From: JAANXG01 sp049583715
GTDB taxonomy: Bacteria > Pseudomonadota > Gammaproteobacteria > Arenicellales > JAANXG01
Length of the DNA: 43,613 bases
Assembly (NCBI GenBank): GCA_049583715.1
Contig: JBAUWJ010000296.1
Location: 1-43,613 of the forward strand
Direction of reading: 5' to 3'
How positions within the stretch are numbered: position 1 is the stretch's first letter; every line of letters starts with the position of its first letter. Shown here piece after piece: positions 1 to 8,016 of this stretch. The notes under the pieces were generated by a model. That model searched no databases. It was not told the DNA's origin and saw only the letters and a program-made list of their open reading frames with translations. A program made the position numbers and the translations under genes.

Positions 1-165
1 GTTCGGCTCCGCCACCGCCCGCAAGCAAGCCGATAACTGCTGGCCTTCCGCAAGATCCGTGCGTGCATGTCTGCCCGGCGCGGTCCCCAGGCGCATGACA
101 TTCAAAAACAACGGCCAGGGTCGGGACCGATTTCCCGACAGGAAGGTTTGACCCCGTTGTCTTGT

Positions 166-244
166 GCTCTCGCCAAGACGCCGAGCGCGCCAAGGGGAAT
201 CGGGCTCATTGACTTCTTGGCGTTCCTGGCGTCTTGGCGAGAGC
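166..244. repeat. Intergenic inverted repeat (17-bp perfect arms)
   Basis: The arms at 166-182 (gctctcgccaagacgcc) and 228-244 are perfect reverse complements. The match continues imperfectly inward (gagcgcgccaag against aggaacgccaag), giving a stem of roughly 29 bp around a short loop. It lies downstream of the leftward lytic transglycosylase gene. It may act as a transcript-end hairpin or be a dispersed non-coding repeat. The rest of 1-341 holds no convincing gene. Confidence 0.7.
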
Positions 245-341
245 AAGCTCCTTACCCGGTGCTGCCTGGGAGGGGGCCCTGCGTGCCACGGACCCGGTCA
301 CCAATCGTCCGGCCTGGAGCCGAGCCGTCCGGGCCCGGACC

Positions 342-944
342 TCAAGGCCGGTTGCTCTTGCCGGACGCCTCCTCATCCCGCCATTGCACGCGGTACGCCG
401 ACAGGACCCGGGTGGCGTAGTCGGTGCTGCCGTCGAAGCTGCCGTTGTATTCCTCCAGAGCCGTCGCGAGCTCGTTGTGAGTTCTCTTCAGGTAATAGTG
501 CAGTATGGTGCAGCCATAGCGCAGATTGGTGGGTGGAAAGAACAGGTCGTCCTTGGGATGGCCTATCTCCTTCTTCCAGAACGGCATGACCTGCATCAAG
601 CCCCGCGCGCCCGAGTCGGACACGGCGAACCGGTCGAATCCGCTCTCCACCTGGATCACGGCCAGCACCAGGGCAGGGGAGATCCCGATGCGCGTCGCCT
701 CCGCGTGTATCGATTTCAGAAGGGATACACGATAGAAAGGGTCGGAGACGGCGGACCGGAGCCGCTCCGACATATCCGCGAGCCAGACCAGGGCGTCCAG
801 ACCGTTGTCGAAGCTGGCGGGATCCTCAACGGCCTGACGCAGGGCGCTGACCAGATTCGGGTCGACGGCAGGCTGCGTCGCATACGATGCCGCCGGTATC
901 TCCAGCAGACAAAGAACGGCAAGCCACAGGATCACCCGCTTCAT
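342..944 (-). CDS. Small lytic transglycosylase (SLT domain)
   Basis: Predicted periplasmic peptidoglycan lytic transglycosylase of 200 residues, which would cleave the MurNAc-GlcNAc bond. Residues 1-22 form a signal peptide (basic MKR, hydrophobic core, Ala-Ser-Tyr-Ala near cleavage) and no lipobox cysteine is evident. The SLT fold begins near residue 80. The catalytic glutamate is E100 in VIQVESGFD, followed by the hallmark GLMQVMP at 115-121 and a late YNGS motif. It is much shorter than the Slt70 or MltD families, so it is a stand-alone catalytic domain with a short N-terminal helical segment. Its start lies 6 nt after the proS stop, so the two are probably co-transcribed. Family assignment is firm; the physiological role is inferred. 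Confidence 0.93.
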   Translation of the reverse strand: MKRVILWLAVLCLLEIPAASYATQPAVDPNLVSALRQAVEDPASFDNGLDALVWLADMSERLRSAVSDPFYRVSLLKSIHAEATRIGISPALVLAVIQVESGFDRFAVSDSGARGLMQVMPFWKKEIGHPKDDLFFPPTNLRYGCTILHYYLKRTHNELATALEEYNGSFDGSTDYATRVLSAYRVQWRDEEASGKSNRP

Positions 945-950
945 GGTCGT

Positions 951-2678
951 TCAGCGCCCGGCTCGCGTCTCGGTGAGCATTTGGACCAGCGCTTCGGGGC
1001 GCAGCTTGTGCACGTCCCCGCCAGCACGGCGCTTGTACTCCATGATCCCCTGCTCCAGGCCGCGCTCCCCGATCACGACCCGGTGGGGTACACCGATGAG
1101 GTCGGCTTCCGCGAACAGCACGCCGGGTCTCTCGTCGCGATCATAGAGCAGGACGTCCAGCCCCGCGTCCAACAGCCGTCGGTACAGTCCGTCGGCGCTC
1201 TCGGCTACCCGCTGAGACTGGCGGTAGCCGACCGGGACGATGACCACCTCGAAAGGAGCGATCGCATCCGGCCAGATAATGCCGTCCTCGTCATGGCCCT
1301 GCTCTATGGCAGCGGCTACGACGCGGGTGACCCCGATTCCGTAGCACCCCATCGGCATGACGACCGGCCTGCCGTTCTCGTCGAGACAGGTCGCGTTCAT
1401 GGACTTGCTGTACTTGGTGCCGAGCTGAAAGACGTGCCCCACCTCTATGCCCCGTTTGACGGTGAGCTTCCCGGCGGGATCACCCTCGGCTTCCTCGCGC
1501 GGGCAGGGGTCGCCTTCCACAACCTTGCGCAGGTCCGCGGTCCCGGGTTCCGGGAGGTCCCTTCCCCAGTTCACTCCCGTGAAATGCTTGTCATCCTCGT
1601 TCGCCCCGCACACGAAGTCGGCGAGCTGGACGGCGCCGTAGTCGGCGATCACCGGGATCTCGAGACCCACGGGGCCGACGGATCCCGGCTCGCAGCCGAC
1701 GGCCTGTGCGAACTCGCTCTCGCCCAGAAACTCGAGCGGCTCGGCGACCTCGGGCAGGCCTTCGGCTTTCAATGTATTGAGCTCGTGATCTCCCCGCAGC
1801 ACCAGGGCCACCGGGCCGTCCGCACCCTTCACCACGAGCGTCTTGACCGTCCGCGACGGTGCGATATGGAGATACTCGGACACACCTTCTATGGTGTGCT
1901 GTCCCGGCGTGTCCACCTTCTCCATGGCGGCGGCCGGCGCCGGACGCGGCTCGCGGGCCGGAAGCGTGCGCGCCAGCTCGACGTTCACGGCGTAACCATA
2001 CTTCTCGCACACCGCGATGGCGTCCTCACCGGAGTCGGCGAGGACGTGAAACTCGTGGGAATGGCTGCCGCCGATGGCGCCCGAGTCAGCGGCCACGGCG
2101 CAGAATGCCAGGCCACAGCGCTGGAACACGCGCTCATAGGCGGCGTACATGCGGTCGTAGGTCTCCTGCAGCGACGCCTGGCTCGAATGGAAGGAGTAGG
2201 CGTCCTTCATCAGGAACTCGCGGCTGCGCATCACGCCGAATCGCGGGCGAACCTCGTCGCGGAACTTCCATTGCACCTGGTAGAAGCTGACGGGAAGCTG
2301 CCGGTAGCTCTTGATCTCCCCGCGCAACATGTCGGTGATGACCTCCTCGTGGGTGGGGCCCAGGCAGAAGTCGCGCTGGTGGCGGTCCTTGAGTCGCAGC
2401 AGCTCCGCTCCGTACTCCTGCCAGCGCCCCGATTCCTGCCACAGCTCCGCCGGCTGCACGCTGGGCATCAGGATTTCGAGCGCCCCGATTCGGTTCATTT
2501 CCTCCCGGATGATGTTCTCCACCTTGCTCAGCGTGCGCCAGCCGAGCGGCAGCCAGCTGTAGATACCCGCAGCCACTTTGCGGATCATTCCCGCTCTGAG
2601 CATGAGCCGGTGGCTGGCGATCTCGGCGTCTGCCGGCGTCTCTTTCAGAGTCGGAATATAGAATTGCGAAGCGCGCAT
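951..2678 (-). CDS. proS: Prolyl-tRNA synthetase, bacterial type with editing insertion
   Basis: Charges tRNA-Pro with proline in the cytoplasm. The 575-residue length matches the bacterial (ProS type 1) family. Class II synthetase motifs are visible: motif 1 in the N-terminal 80 residues (AGIYSWLPLGWR and following), motif 2 as FRDEVRPRFGVMRSREFLMK, and motif 3 as GCYGIGVTRVVAA. Between motifs 2 and 3 lies the YbaK-like INS editing domain (about residues 220-400), which deacylates Ala-tRNA-Pro. The start MRASQFYIPTLKE agrees with the family N-terminus. It sits between the rhomboid gene, 73 nt upstream, and the lytic transglycosylase 6 nt downstream. Confidence 0.97.
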   Translation of the reverse strand: MRASQFYIPTLKETPADAEIASHRLMLRAGMIRKVAAGIYSWLPLGWRTLSKVENIIREEMNRIGALEILMPSVQPAELWQESGRWQEYGAELLRLKDRHQRDFCLGPTHEEVITDMLRGEIKSYRQLPVSFYQVQWKFRDEVRPRFGVMRSREFLMKDAYSFHSSQASLQETYDRMYAAYERVFQRCGLAFCAVAADSGAIGGSHSHEFHVLADSGEDAIAVCEKYGYAVNVELARTLPAREPRPAPAAAMEKVDTPGQHTIEGVSEYLHIAPSRTVKTLVVKGADGPVALVLRGDHELNTLKAEGLPEVAEPLEFLGESEFAQAVGCEPGSVGPVGLEIPVIADYGAVQLADFVCGANEDDKHFTGVNWGRDLPEPGTADLRKVVEGDPCPREEAEGDPAGKLTVKRGIEVGHVFQLGTKYSKSMNATCLDENGRPVVMPMGCYGIGVTRVVAAAIEQGHDEDGIIWPDAIAPFEVVIVPVGYRQSQRVAESADGLYRRLLDAGLDVLLYDRDERPGVLFAEADLIGVPHRVVIGERGLEQGIMEYKRRAGGDVHKLRPEALVQMLTETRAGR

Positions 2679-2720
2679 GAGTCAGGGTCTGCTTGAATTT
2701 TCGAAAGTGAGTGAGCGCGT

Positions 2721-2749
2721 ATCATAACCGCAACGACCCGCGGCCAGAA
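2721..2749 (-). promoter_or_regulatory. Putative sigma70 promoter for proS
   Basis: Reading leftward, TATGAT at 2726-2721 is a five-of-six match to the -10 consensus. A weak -35 (TTCTGG, 2749-2744) lies 17 bp upstream. This would give a leader of about 35 nt before the proS start. It is the only good -10 in the 73-bp gap, but the -35 is poor. Confidence 0.4.
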
Positions 2750-2751
2750 AC

Positions 2752-3456
2752 TCACAGTGCGACTCCCGTGACGGGATTCTTGAGACGCACCCCGCGCTTC
2801 TTGAAGAGCGCGATGAGGGCCATGCCGGAAATGAATCCGCCGACGTGGGCCGCGAAGGCGACCCCACCCTGCCCGGACGCCGCGAGTATCGAGCTGATCA
2901 ATTGCAGGACGAACCAGAATGCGAGGACGATGGCCGCGGGCAGGCGCGCCGTGTAGAAGAAGAATCCGAGGGGAATCAGAACGAGCACGCGCGCCCTCGG
3001 CAGGAGAAGCAGGTACGCCCCCAGCACGCCGGATATCGCGCCGCTCGCCCCGATCATGGGAATCTGGGATTGAGAGTTGGGCAGGCTCTGGGCGAGCACT
3101 GCGATGACGCCGCACAGAAGATAGAAGACAATGAAGCGGCCGTGGCCCATGGATTCCTCGACGTTGTTGCCGAAGATCCAGAGGTAGAGCATGTTTCCGA
3201 GAAGGTGAAACCAGCCGCCGTGCAGAAACATCGAGGTGAAGATCGTGGCATAGGTGGGTACCCATACGAGCCGTGGATCCAGGTGGGCCTTGCCCGTCAG
3301 GACCGAGGGAATCACGCCGAGCGCATAGATGACATTCGCCTGGTGGGCGCGGTCCCCCAGGATCTGCCAGACGAACACCGCCGTGCACAGCGCGATGATC
3401 GAGAGGGTCACGAAAGGCAGGTGCCGCGTGGGCACGTCGTCGTACAGTGGAATCAT
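2752..3456 (-). CDS. Rhomboid family intramembrane serine protease
   Basis: Predicted inner-membrane rhomboid protease of 234 residues with six or more transmembrane helices. The catalytic serine is S138 in the GASGAISG motif. The partner histidine is H204 in AAHVGGFISG. A conserved HLLGNMLYLWIFG segment (from H84) covers the second helix and L1 loop region. The chosen start, MIPLYDDVP, matches the family. An in-frame extension to 3786 runs through repetitive intergenic DNA and has no membrane or family character, so it was rejected. A TATACT -10 lies about 45 nt upstream. Family assignment is certain; the substrate is unknown. Confidence 0.93.
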   Translation of the reverse strand: MIPLYDDVPTRHLPFVTLSIIALCTAVFVWQILGDRAHQANVIYALGVIPSVLTGKAHLDPRLVWVPTYATIFTSMFLHGGWFHLLGNMLYLWIFGNNVEESMGHGRFIVFYLLCGVIAVLAQSLPNSQSQIPMIGASGAISGVLGAYLLLLPRARVLVLIPLGFFFYTARLPAAIVLAFWFVLQLISSILAASGQGGVAFAAHVGGFISGMALIALFKKRGVRLKNPVTGVAL

Positions 3457-3501
3457 GTCGGCGGCGTATCGGGACACCGGGCCCGGTTCGGGAATGACCC
3501 A

Positions 3502-3507
3502 AGTATA
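3502..3507 (-). promoter_or_regulatory. Putative -10 element for the rhomboid gene
   Basis: On the minus strand this reads TATACT, one mismatch from consensus, 46-51 nt before the rhomboid ATG. No good -35 hexamer is seen at 16-18 bp spacing. Confidence 0.35.
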
Positions 3508-3579
3508 GCCAATCGGCTGGCAGTTTCGGATTCCAGCCGGGGTCGGGCGGCACCCTGATCCCGTCGTCGCAACGCGAAA

Positions 3580-3730
3580 GATTGTCGGAATGAATTCCGA
3601 CCCACAGGGAAGTGGGGAGTGCCGGAGATTGTCGGGAACGAGATCCGGCCGACCCACTTCGGAAGTGGGGAGTGCCGGAGATCGTGGGCCATCACCGTGT
3701 GGGTCGGAATTCATTCCGACTGAAACAATC
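3580..3730. repeat. Compact non-coding element with palindromic terminal repeats
   Basis: Two 23-bp terminal repeats at 3584-3606 and 3698-3720 are perfect reverse complements. The outer 18 bp of each arm is itself a palindrome (GTCGGAATgaATTCCGAC). Inside lie two identical 22-bp direct copies (3608-3629 and 3661-3682, ggaagtggggagtgccggag plus at) and a further palindrome cccacttcggaagtggg at 3653-3669. GATTG at 3580-3584 is mirrored by CAATC at 3726-3730. The element has no coding capacity and occupies most of the gap between rhomboid and lysE. The layout suits a REP/BIME- or MITE-like unit. Confidence 0.8.
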
Positions 3731-3784
3731 ACGGGCCGTACGATGCCCGCCTGCAATCGCCGATTCTGGGTTATATTTCCGCTC

Positions 3785-4411
3785 ATGCTTCATGCCCAGG
3801 TCATAGTGGTCTTTTCCCTCGCGTCGGTGCTGCTGGCCCTGGCCCCGGGGCCCGACAACCTGTTCGTTCTGGCGCAGTCGGCCATGCAGGGGCGCGCGGC
3901 GGGACTCTTCGTCACGGCGGGTCTGTGCACGGGTCTGCTGGTGCACACGACGGCGGTAGCCGTCGGCGTGGCGGCCCTCATTCAGAGCTCTTTGCTCGCG
4001 TTCAATCTGTTGAAGCTCGTCGGCGCCGGGTACTTGCTGTATCTCGCCTGGCAGGCGTTCCGCGCCTCCGGCGAGCTCGCCCGGAGCGCGAACAAGCCGA
4101 GGCTCGGGCCGCGGCAGCTCTACGTGCGCGGGATCATCATGAACGTGACCAATCCCAAGGTCTCCATATTCTTCCTGGCGTTCCTGCCTCAGTTCGTTGA
4201 TCCGGAGAACGGGCCGGTGATGGCGCAGATCGTTCAGCTCGGCCTGCTGTTCATCGCCTCGACAATACTCGTGTTTGGATCGGTGAGCATTCTTGCCGGG
4301 TCCTTCGGCGACTGGTTGAACCGCTCCGAACGGGCGCGCAAGTTTTTGAATCGCGCGGCCGCGTGCATATTCGTCGGACTCGCCGTGCGCCTGGCGGTGG
4401 AGAATAGATAA
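3785..4411 (+). CDS. LysE/RhtB family amino-acid exporter
   Basis: Predicted inner-membrane efflux protein of 208 residues and about six transmembrane helices that would export amino acids or derivatives. The family signature ALAPGPDNLFVLAQS appears at the end of the first helix, followed by the G-rich second segment and the conserved NVTNPKVSIFFLAFLPQF motif. The start MLHAQVIVVF was chosen because upstream in-frame sequence is part of the repeat element. A TATATT sits only 8 nt before this ATG, so transcription from it would give an almost leaderless message. The paiB-like gene begins 2 nt after the stop, so an operon is likely. The substrate cannot be told from sequence. Confidence 0.9.
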   Translation: MLHAQVIVVFSLASVLLALAPGPDNLFVLAQSAMQGRAAGLFVTAGLCTGLLVHTTAVAVGVAALIQSSLLAFNLLKLVGAGYLLYLAWQAFRASGELARSANKPRLGPRQLYVRGIIMNVTNPKVSIFFLAFLPQFVDPENGPVMAQIVQLGLLFIASTILVFGSVSILAGSFGDWLNRSERARKFLNRAAACIFVGLAVRLAVENR

Positions 4412-4413
4412 CG

Positions 4414-5025
4414 ATGTACGTTCCGAAGCACTTCATCCAGAACGACAATGGCAAGACCGGTTCACTGGTGGAATCCTATTCCTTCGGTCTGCTGGTAACG
4501 GTGGGGTCCGATGGATTGCCCGTCGCCAGCCACATACCCTTCCTGTCGCGCGCCGACGGCGGCTCATTGATCCTCGAAGGCCACCTCGCGCGTCCCAACG
4601 CGCAGTCGGAGCACATAAGCCGGGGTCTGAAGGCGCTGGCGGTGTTCCGGGGGCCACACACCTACATCTCGCCGACCTGGTACGAGACGCCGGGTGTTCC
4701 GACCTGGAACTACGACGCCGTCCACGCCTACGGCCGCCTGCAGGAAGTCACCGGCGAGCGCGCCCGCTCCATCGTCGAGCGTCTCGCCGCCAAGTTCGAA
4801 GGAGACGGCCCTGACGCCTGGGTGCCGCGCTACCCGGAGAAGATGCTCTCCGGCATCGTCTGTTTCGTGATGACGGACGTGAGCCTGCAATCGAAGTCCA
4901 AGATGAGCCAGAATCGTCCGGCGAACGACCGCCGCAGCGTGATCGAGGCCCTGGGCCGGTTCGATGATCAGGACTCCCGGGACGTCCGGCGCATCATGCT
5001 CGAGAACGAGTCCCGCGACGGCTGA
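4414..5025 (+). CDS. PaiB-like FMN-binding regulator
   Basis: Cytoplasmic protein of 203 residues of the PaiB family (FMN-binding split-barrel fold, annotated as negative transcriptional regulator from the Bacillus PaiB work). Recognisable features are the N-terminal MYVPKHFIQND, the split-barrel strand region FGLLVTVGSDGLPVASHIPF, HLARPNAQ, and the ISPTWYETPGVPTWNYDAVHAYG block diagnostic of the family. The family has no clear DNA-binding domain, so a repressor role here is uncertain. Coupling to the LysE exporter (2-nt gap) resembles the common pairing of PaiB-like proteins with small-molecule export or acetylation genes. Confidence 0.9.
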   Translation: MYVPKHFIQNDNGKTGSLVESYSFGLLVTVGSDGLPVASHIPFLSRADGGSLILEGHLARPNAQSEHISRGLKALAVFRGPHTYISPTWYETPGVPTWNYDAVHAYGRLQEVTGERARSIVERLAAKFEGDGPDAWVPRYPEKMLSGIVCFVMTDVSLQSKSKMSQNRPANDRRSVIEALGRFDDQDSRDVRRIMLENESRDG

Positions 5026-5084
5026 GCAGCCCGGCGCATTTCTTTCCCGCGCTCCAGGACGTCATCAACGAGGTGAATGAGGCC

Positions 5085-5912
5085 ATGGCCCACAACCCGG
5101 TCGACTACGAGCCCTACCGCGTCAAACCCGGGAACGAGGTGTCATTGGCGGATTTCCCGACCCGCGACGACCAGGGCATCGACAAAGAGGTGGGCAAGAA
5201 GCGCTTCAAGAAGAACATCGAGAAGCTCCCGGGCTTCCAGAAACGCCTGTTCGCCGAGCGCAAGCAGTCTCTCCTGATCGTGCTTCAGGCGATGGACACG
5301 GGCGGCAAGGACAGCACCCTGCGAAAGCTTGCGGGAGACCTGAATCCTCAAGGGTGCACCGTGACGAGCTTCAAGGCGCCGAGCATCGATGAGCTGTCCC
5401 ACGACTTTCTTTGGCGCGTTCATAATCACGCCCCGAGGTCCGGTTATATCGGTATCTTCAACCGTTCCCACTACGAAGACGTGCTCATCGTCCGGGTCCA
5501 TGGGCTGGTGCCGAGCCGGCAGATCGAGAATCGCTACGGGCACATCAACGACTTCGAGCGCCTGCTGGCCAGGCATGGCACGCGGATACTCAAGTTCATG
5601 CTGCACATCTCCAAGGACTACCAGCTCGAGAGGCTGCGCCGCCGTCTCAGGAAACCGGACAAACACTGGAAGTTCAATCCAGAGGATCTCAAGGAACGAA
5701 AGCGCTGGGATGAGTACATGCAGGCCTACGAGATCATGCTGTCACGGTGCTCCACCGAGCATGCCCCGTGGTACGTGATCCCGGCCGAGACGCGCTGGTT
5801 CCGGAACCTGCTGGTCAGCCAGATCGTGCTGGACGCCTTCAAGCAAATGGCGCCGGAGTTCCCGCACGGGGATTTCAACGTCGAGGACTACCCCCCCGAA
5901 TCCCTGGAGTAG
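5085..5912 (+). CDS. Polyphosphate kinase 2 (PPK2, class III type)
   Basis: Predicted polyphosphate:nucleotide phosphotransferase, which would use polyphosphate to phosphorylate AMP/ADP or GMP/GDP. The 275-residue protein has the P-loop kinase core: Walker A MDTGGKDST with its lysine near residue 75, the lid-loop module NRSHYEDVL near 126-134, and RERRLWDRY-like ERKRWDEYM with TEHAPWYVIPA towards the end. The N-terminal YRVKPGNEVSLADFPT resembles the class III group typified by the Meiothermus ruber enzyme. ATG at 5085 is preferred because GAGGTG lies about 9 nt upstream; a GTG at 5073 would add four residues. Nucleotide preference is inferred from family. Confidence 0.92.
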   Translation: MAHNPVDYEPYRVKPGNEVSLADFPTRDDQGIDKEVGKKRFKKNIEKLPGFQKRLFAERKQSLLIVLQAMDTGGKDSTLRKLAGDLNPQGCTVTSFKAPSIDELSHDFLWRVHNHAPRSGYIGIFNRSHYEDVLIVRVHGLVPSRQIENRYGHINDFERLLARHGTRILKFMLHISKDYQLERLRRRLRKPDKHWKFNPEDLKERKRWDEYMQAYEIMLSRCSTEHAPWYVIPAETRWFRNLLVSQIVLDAFKQMAPEFPHGDFNVEDYPPESLE

Positions 5913-6062
5913 GCCGGGCTTCAACCCGACAAAGGCGAGCGCCGCCCGGGGCGTTCCTGGCACCTGTGCCGATCTGCCTTGGAGATCGGGCCGTGAGATT
6001 CGCTTGCCGGCTGCCGGACGGTATCATTCGTTCTCCTGAACATTATCAATCGGAGCCGGACG

Positions 6063-6698
6063 ATGAAGCTCTATGATGATCCGCGATCGGGAAACGGATA
6101 CAAGGTGCGACTTCTGCTGGCTCACCTGTCACTGCCTTACCAGTACGTTCCCCTGGATATCCTGCGCGGCGAGACCAGAACCCCGGAGTTCCTCGAGAAG
6201 AACCTGAACGGGCGCATACCGGTCCTCGAGCTGGATGACGGGTCTCGCCTGGCCGAATCGAACGCAATCCTGTACTTCCTGTCCCAGGGGACGCCGTACT
6301 GGCCCGCGAAGCGATTCGATCAGGCCCGGGTGATGCAATGGCTCTTCTTCGAGCAATACAGTCACGAGCCGAACATCGCGACGCCGAGGTTCTGGCTCAC
6401 CATCAAGGGGCTCGAGAAGACCCCCTTCAATCTGGAGCTGTTGGCGCAGAAGCAGTCGGCGGGAAACCAGGCCCTGGCGGTGATGGAGAAACACCTGCAG
6501 TCCCGGCATTTCTTCGTCGGGGAACGGTATTCCATCGCGGACATCGCGCTCTACGCCTACACCCATGAAGCTCCCGAAGGCGGGTTCGACCTCTCGCACT
6601 ATCCCGCGGTGGTCGCGTGGTTGGAGCGGGTGAACGGACAGTCGGGGCACGTTACTATGGATCAGTGGGACGGCACCCAGGCGATCAGCGAACCATAG
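6063..6698 (+). CDS. Glutathione S-transferase family protein
   Basis: Cytosolic GST of 211 residues. The N-terminal thioredoxin-like domain (about 1-80) contains MKLYDDPRSGNGYKVRLLL, where the serine after Arg is the likely glutathione-activating residue. It also has the cis-proline segment NGRIPVLELDDG and the glutathione-contacting LAESNAILYFL. The helical C-terminal domain ends with the conserved GERYSIADIALYAYTH motif. It resembles bacterial beta/nu-like GSTs of detoxification or unknown role. It stands alone, ending about 57 nt before the convergent cysteine-desulfurase-like gene. Confidence 0.93.
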   Translation: MKLYDDPRSGNGYKVRLLLAHLSLPYQYVPLDILRGETRTPEFLEKNLNGRIPVLELDDGSRLAESNAILYFLSQGTPYWPAKRFDQARVMQWLFFEQYSHEPNIATPRFWLTIKGLEKTPFNLELLAQKQSAGNQALAVMEKHLQSRHFFVGERYSIADIALYAYTHEAPEGGFDLSHYPAVVAWLERVNGQSGHVTMDQWDGTQAISEP

Positions 6699-6755
6699 AG
6701 ATTGCTTCCCAGCGCGTGCGATTCGGAATACACGACGTTCATTCCGACATCGCCG

Positions 6756-7970
6756 TCAAAACGACTCCGCAATCTCCCTCACCGCCTTGATGGCCTGGTC
6801 GATGTCCTCGTCATCATTGAAGTAGCCGAGCGAGAACCTCACCAGCCCCTCGTGCTCGACGGTATGCGCGTCGCGATGGATCAGCGGTGCGCAGTGCAGT
6901 CCCGGGCGCACGCACAGATGGTAGTCGGCGTCGAGAATGTCTCCGGCTTTGTTCGCCGGAACGTCGTCGAAGCCGATCGAGAGCGTGGCTACCCGCGGCT
7001 GGTCGCCGCGCGGCCCGTAGACCGTGACGTTCGGCGTCGTCCGGCAGGCGTCCTCCAGCCGCCTGACCAACGCGGTCTCGCGACCGTGGATCACCTCGAG
7101 CGCCGCCAGGCAGGCCTTGCGATGCTCGAGGTCCGGGTCGCCGGCCTGCCCGCGGCCCAGTGCCGCGAACCATTTCTGGGCGGCATTCAATCCCGCGATG
7201 CCCGGAATGTTGAGTGTGCCTGCCTCGAGGTGGTGGGGGTAGCCGGCCGGCTGCTCCGGATTATCCGAGTCCACGCCGGTGCCGCCGAAGCGCAGTGGGT
7301 TCACGTCCACGTGCTCGGCGACGATCATGCCGCCGATACCCATCGGGCCATACAGTCCCTTGTGTCCCGTGAAGGTCAGGACGTCGATGCGCATGTCGCC
7401 GCAGTGAATGGGAACCACGCCGGCGCTCTGACAGGTGTCGACCACCAGCAGGGCATCGGTCTCGGCAACGATTCGACCGATCCGGGACAGGTCCTGCACG
7501 GAGCCCAGCACGTTGGAGGCATGATTGACCACGACCAGACGCGTCCCCGGCCTCACCGCGGCGCCGATCCGCTCCGGGTCGACGTAGCCGCCCTCGTCGT
7601 GCGGCACATACGTCGTGTCGATCAGGCCCCGGCTTTCGAGGGCGTGCAGCGGACGCAGCACCGAGTTGTGCTCTGTGCGGGTCGTGACGACGTGGTCACC
7701 CTGGCGCAGCAGGCCGTGCAGGGCAATGTTGAGGGAGTCCGTCGCGTTCTGGGTGAACACGACCCGCTCGAAATCCCCGTCGAAGCCGAAGAAGGACGCC
7801 AGGAGCCTGCGCGTCTCCACCGTCATCTTCTCCGCCTCCAGGGCCATCTCGTGCCCCGAGCGCCCCGGGTTGACGCCCCACCGGCGGAAGAACTCGTCTA
7901 TGAAGCGGTACACGGGCTCCGGCTTGGGCCAGGTGGTGGAGCCGTTGTCGAGATAGTAGTGCTCTTTCAT
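6756..7970 (-). CDS. Cysteine-desulfurase-family class V aminotransferase
   Basis: PLP enzyme of 404 residues. K204 in TFTGHKGLYGP is the Schiff-base lysine, H101 in TRTEHNSVLRPL is the stacking histidine, and C360 in RPGLHCAP matches the persulfide-forming cysteine of SufS/CsdA-like proteins. The start MKEHYYLDNGST fits the family (the usual YxDNAAT motif). In-frame sequence upstream reaches into gabD and was rejected. It lies 46 nt downstream of gabD on the same strand and no SufE, SufU or IscU partner is nearby. Alternatives are selenocysteine lyase or another beta/gamma-lyase role. Family is certain; sulfur donor and acceptor are unknown. Confidence 0.9.
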   Translation of the reverse strand: MKEHYYLDNGSTTWPKPEPVYRFIDEFFRRWGVNPGRSGHEMALEAEKMTVETRRLLASFFGFDGDFERVVFTQNATDSLNIALHGLLRQGDHVVTTRTEHNSVLRPLHALESRGLIDTTYVPHDEGGYVDPERIGAAVRPGTRLVVVNHASNVLGSVQDLSRIGRIVAETDALLVVDTCQSAGVVPIHCGDMRIDVLTFTGHKGLYGPMGIGGMIVAEHVDVNPLRFGGTGVDSDNPEQPAGYPHHLEAGTLNIPGIAGLNAAQKWFAALGRGQAGDPDLEHRKACLAALEVIHGRETALVRRLEDACRTTPNVTVYGPRGDQPRVATLSIGFDDVPANKAGDILDADYHLCVRPGLHCAPLIHRDAHTVEHEGLVRFSLGYFNDDEDIDQAIKAVREIAESF

Positions 7971-8016
7971 TCGCGAACCCATCCGCGATCCATTTCCGTC
8001 GCCCGCCTCGCGGCCG

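Noticed and set aside
1..151. Plus-strand frame open from the left edge to a stop at 151
   Set aside because: It could be the end of an upstream gene, but 49 residues without any recognisable motif are not enough support. A leftward ATG at 68-66 that stays open to the edge is equally unproven.
234..2696. 820-codon plus-strand open frame opposite proS and the lytic transglycosylase
   Set aside because: It is the antisense shadow of two well-identified genes in GC-rich DNA; the protein has no family character. The same applies to long plus-strand frames opposite the pseudokinase (9503-12256), dadA (12377-13630) and glgP1 (37444-39597).
3590..3784. N-terminal extension of the LysE protein through the repeat element
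   Set aside because: The LysE fold starts at MLHAQVIVVF. The extension translates palindromic repeat DNA and also clashes with the mirrored extension of the rhomboid gene.
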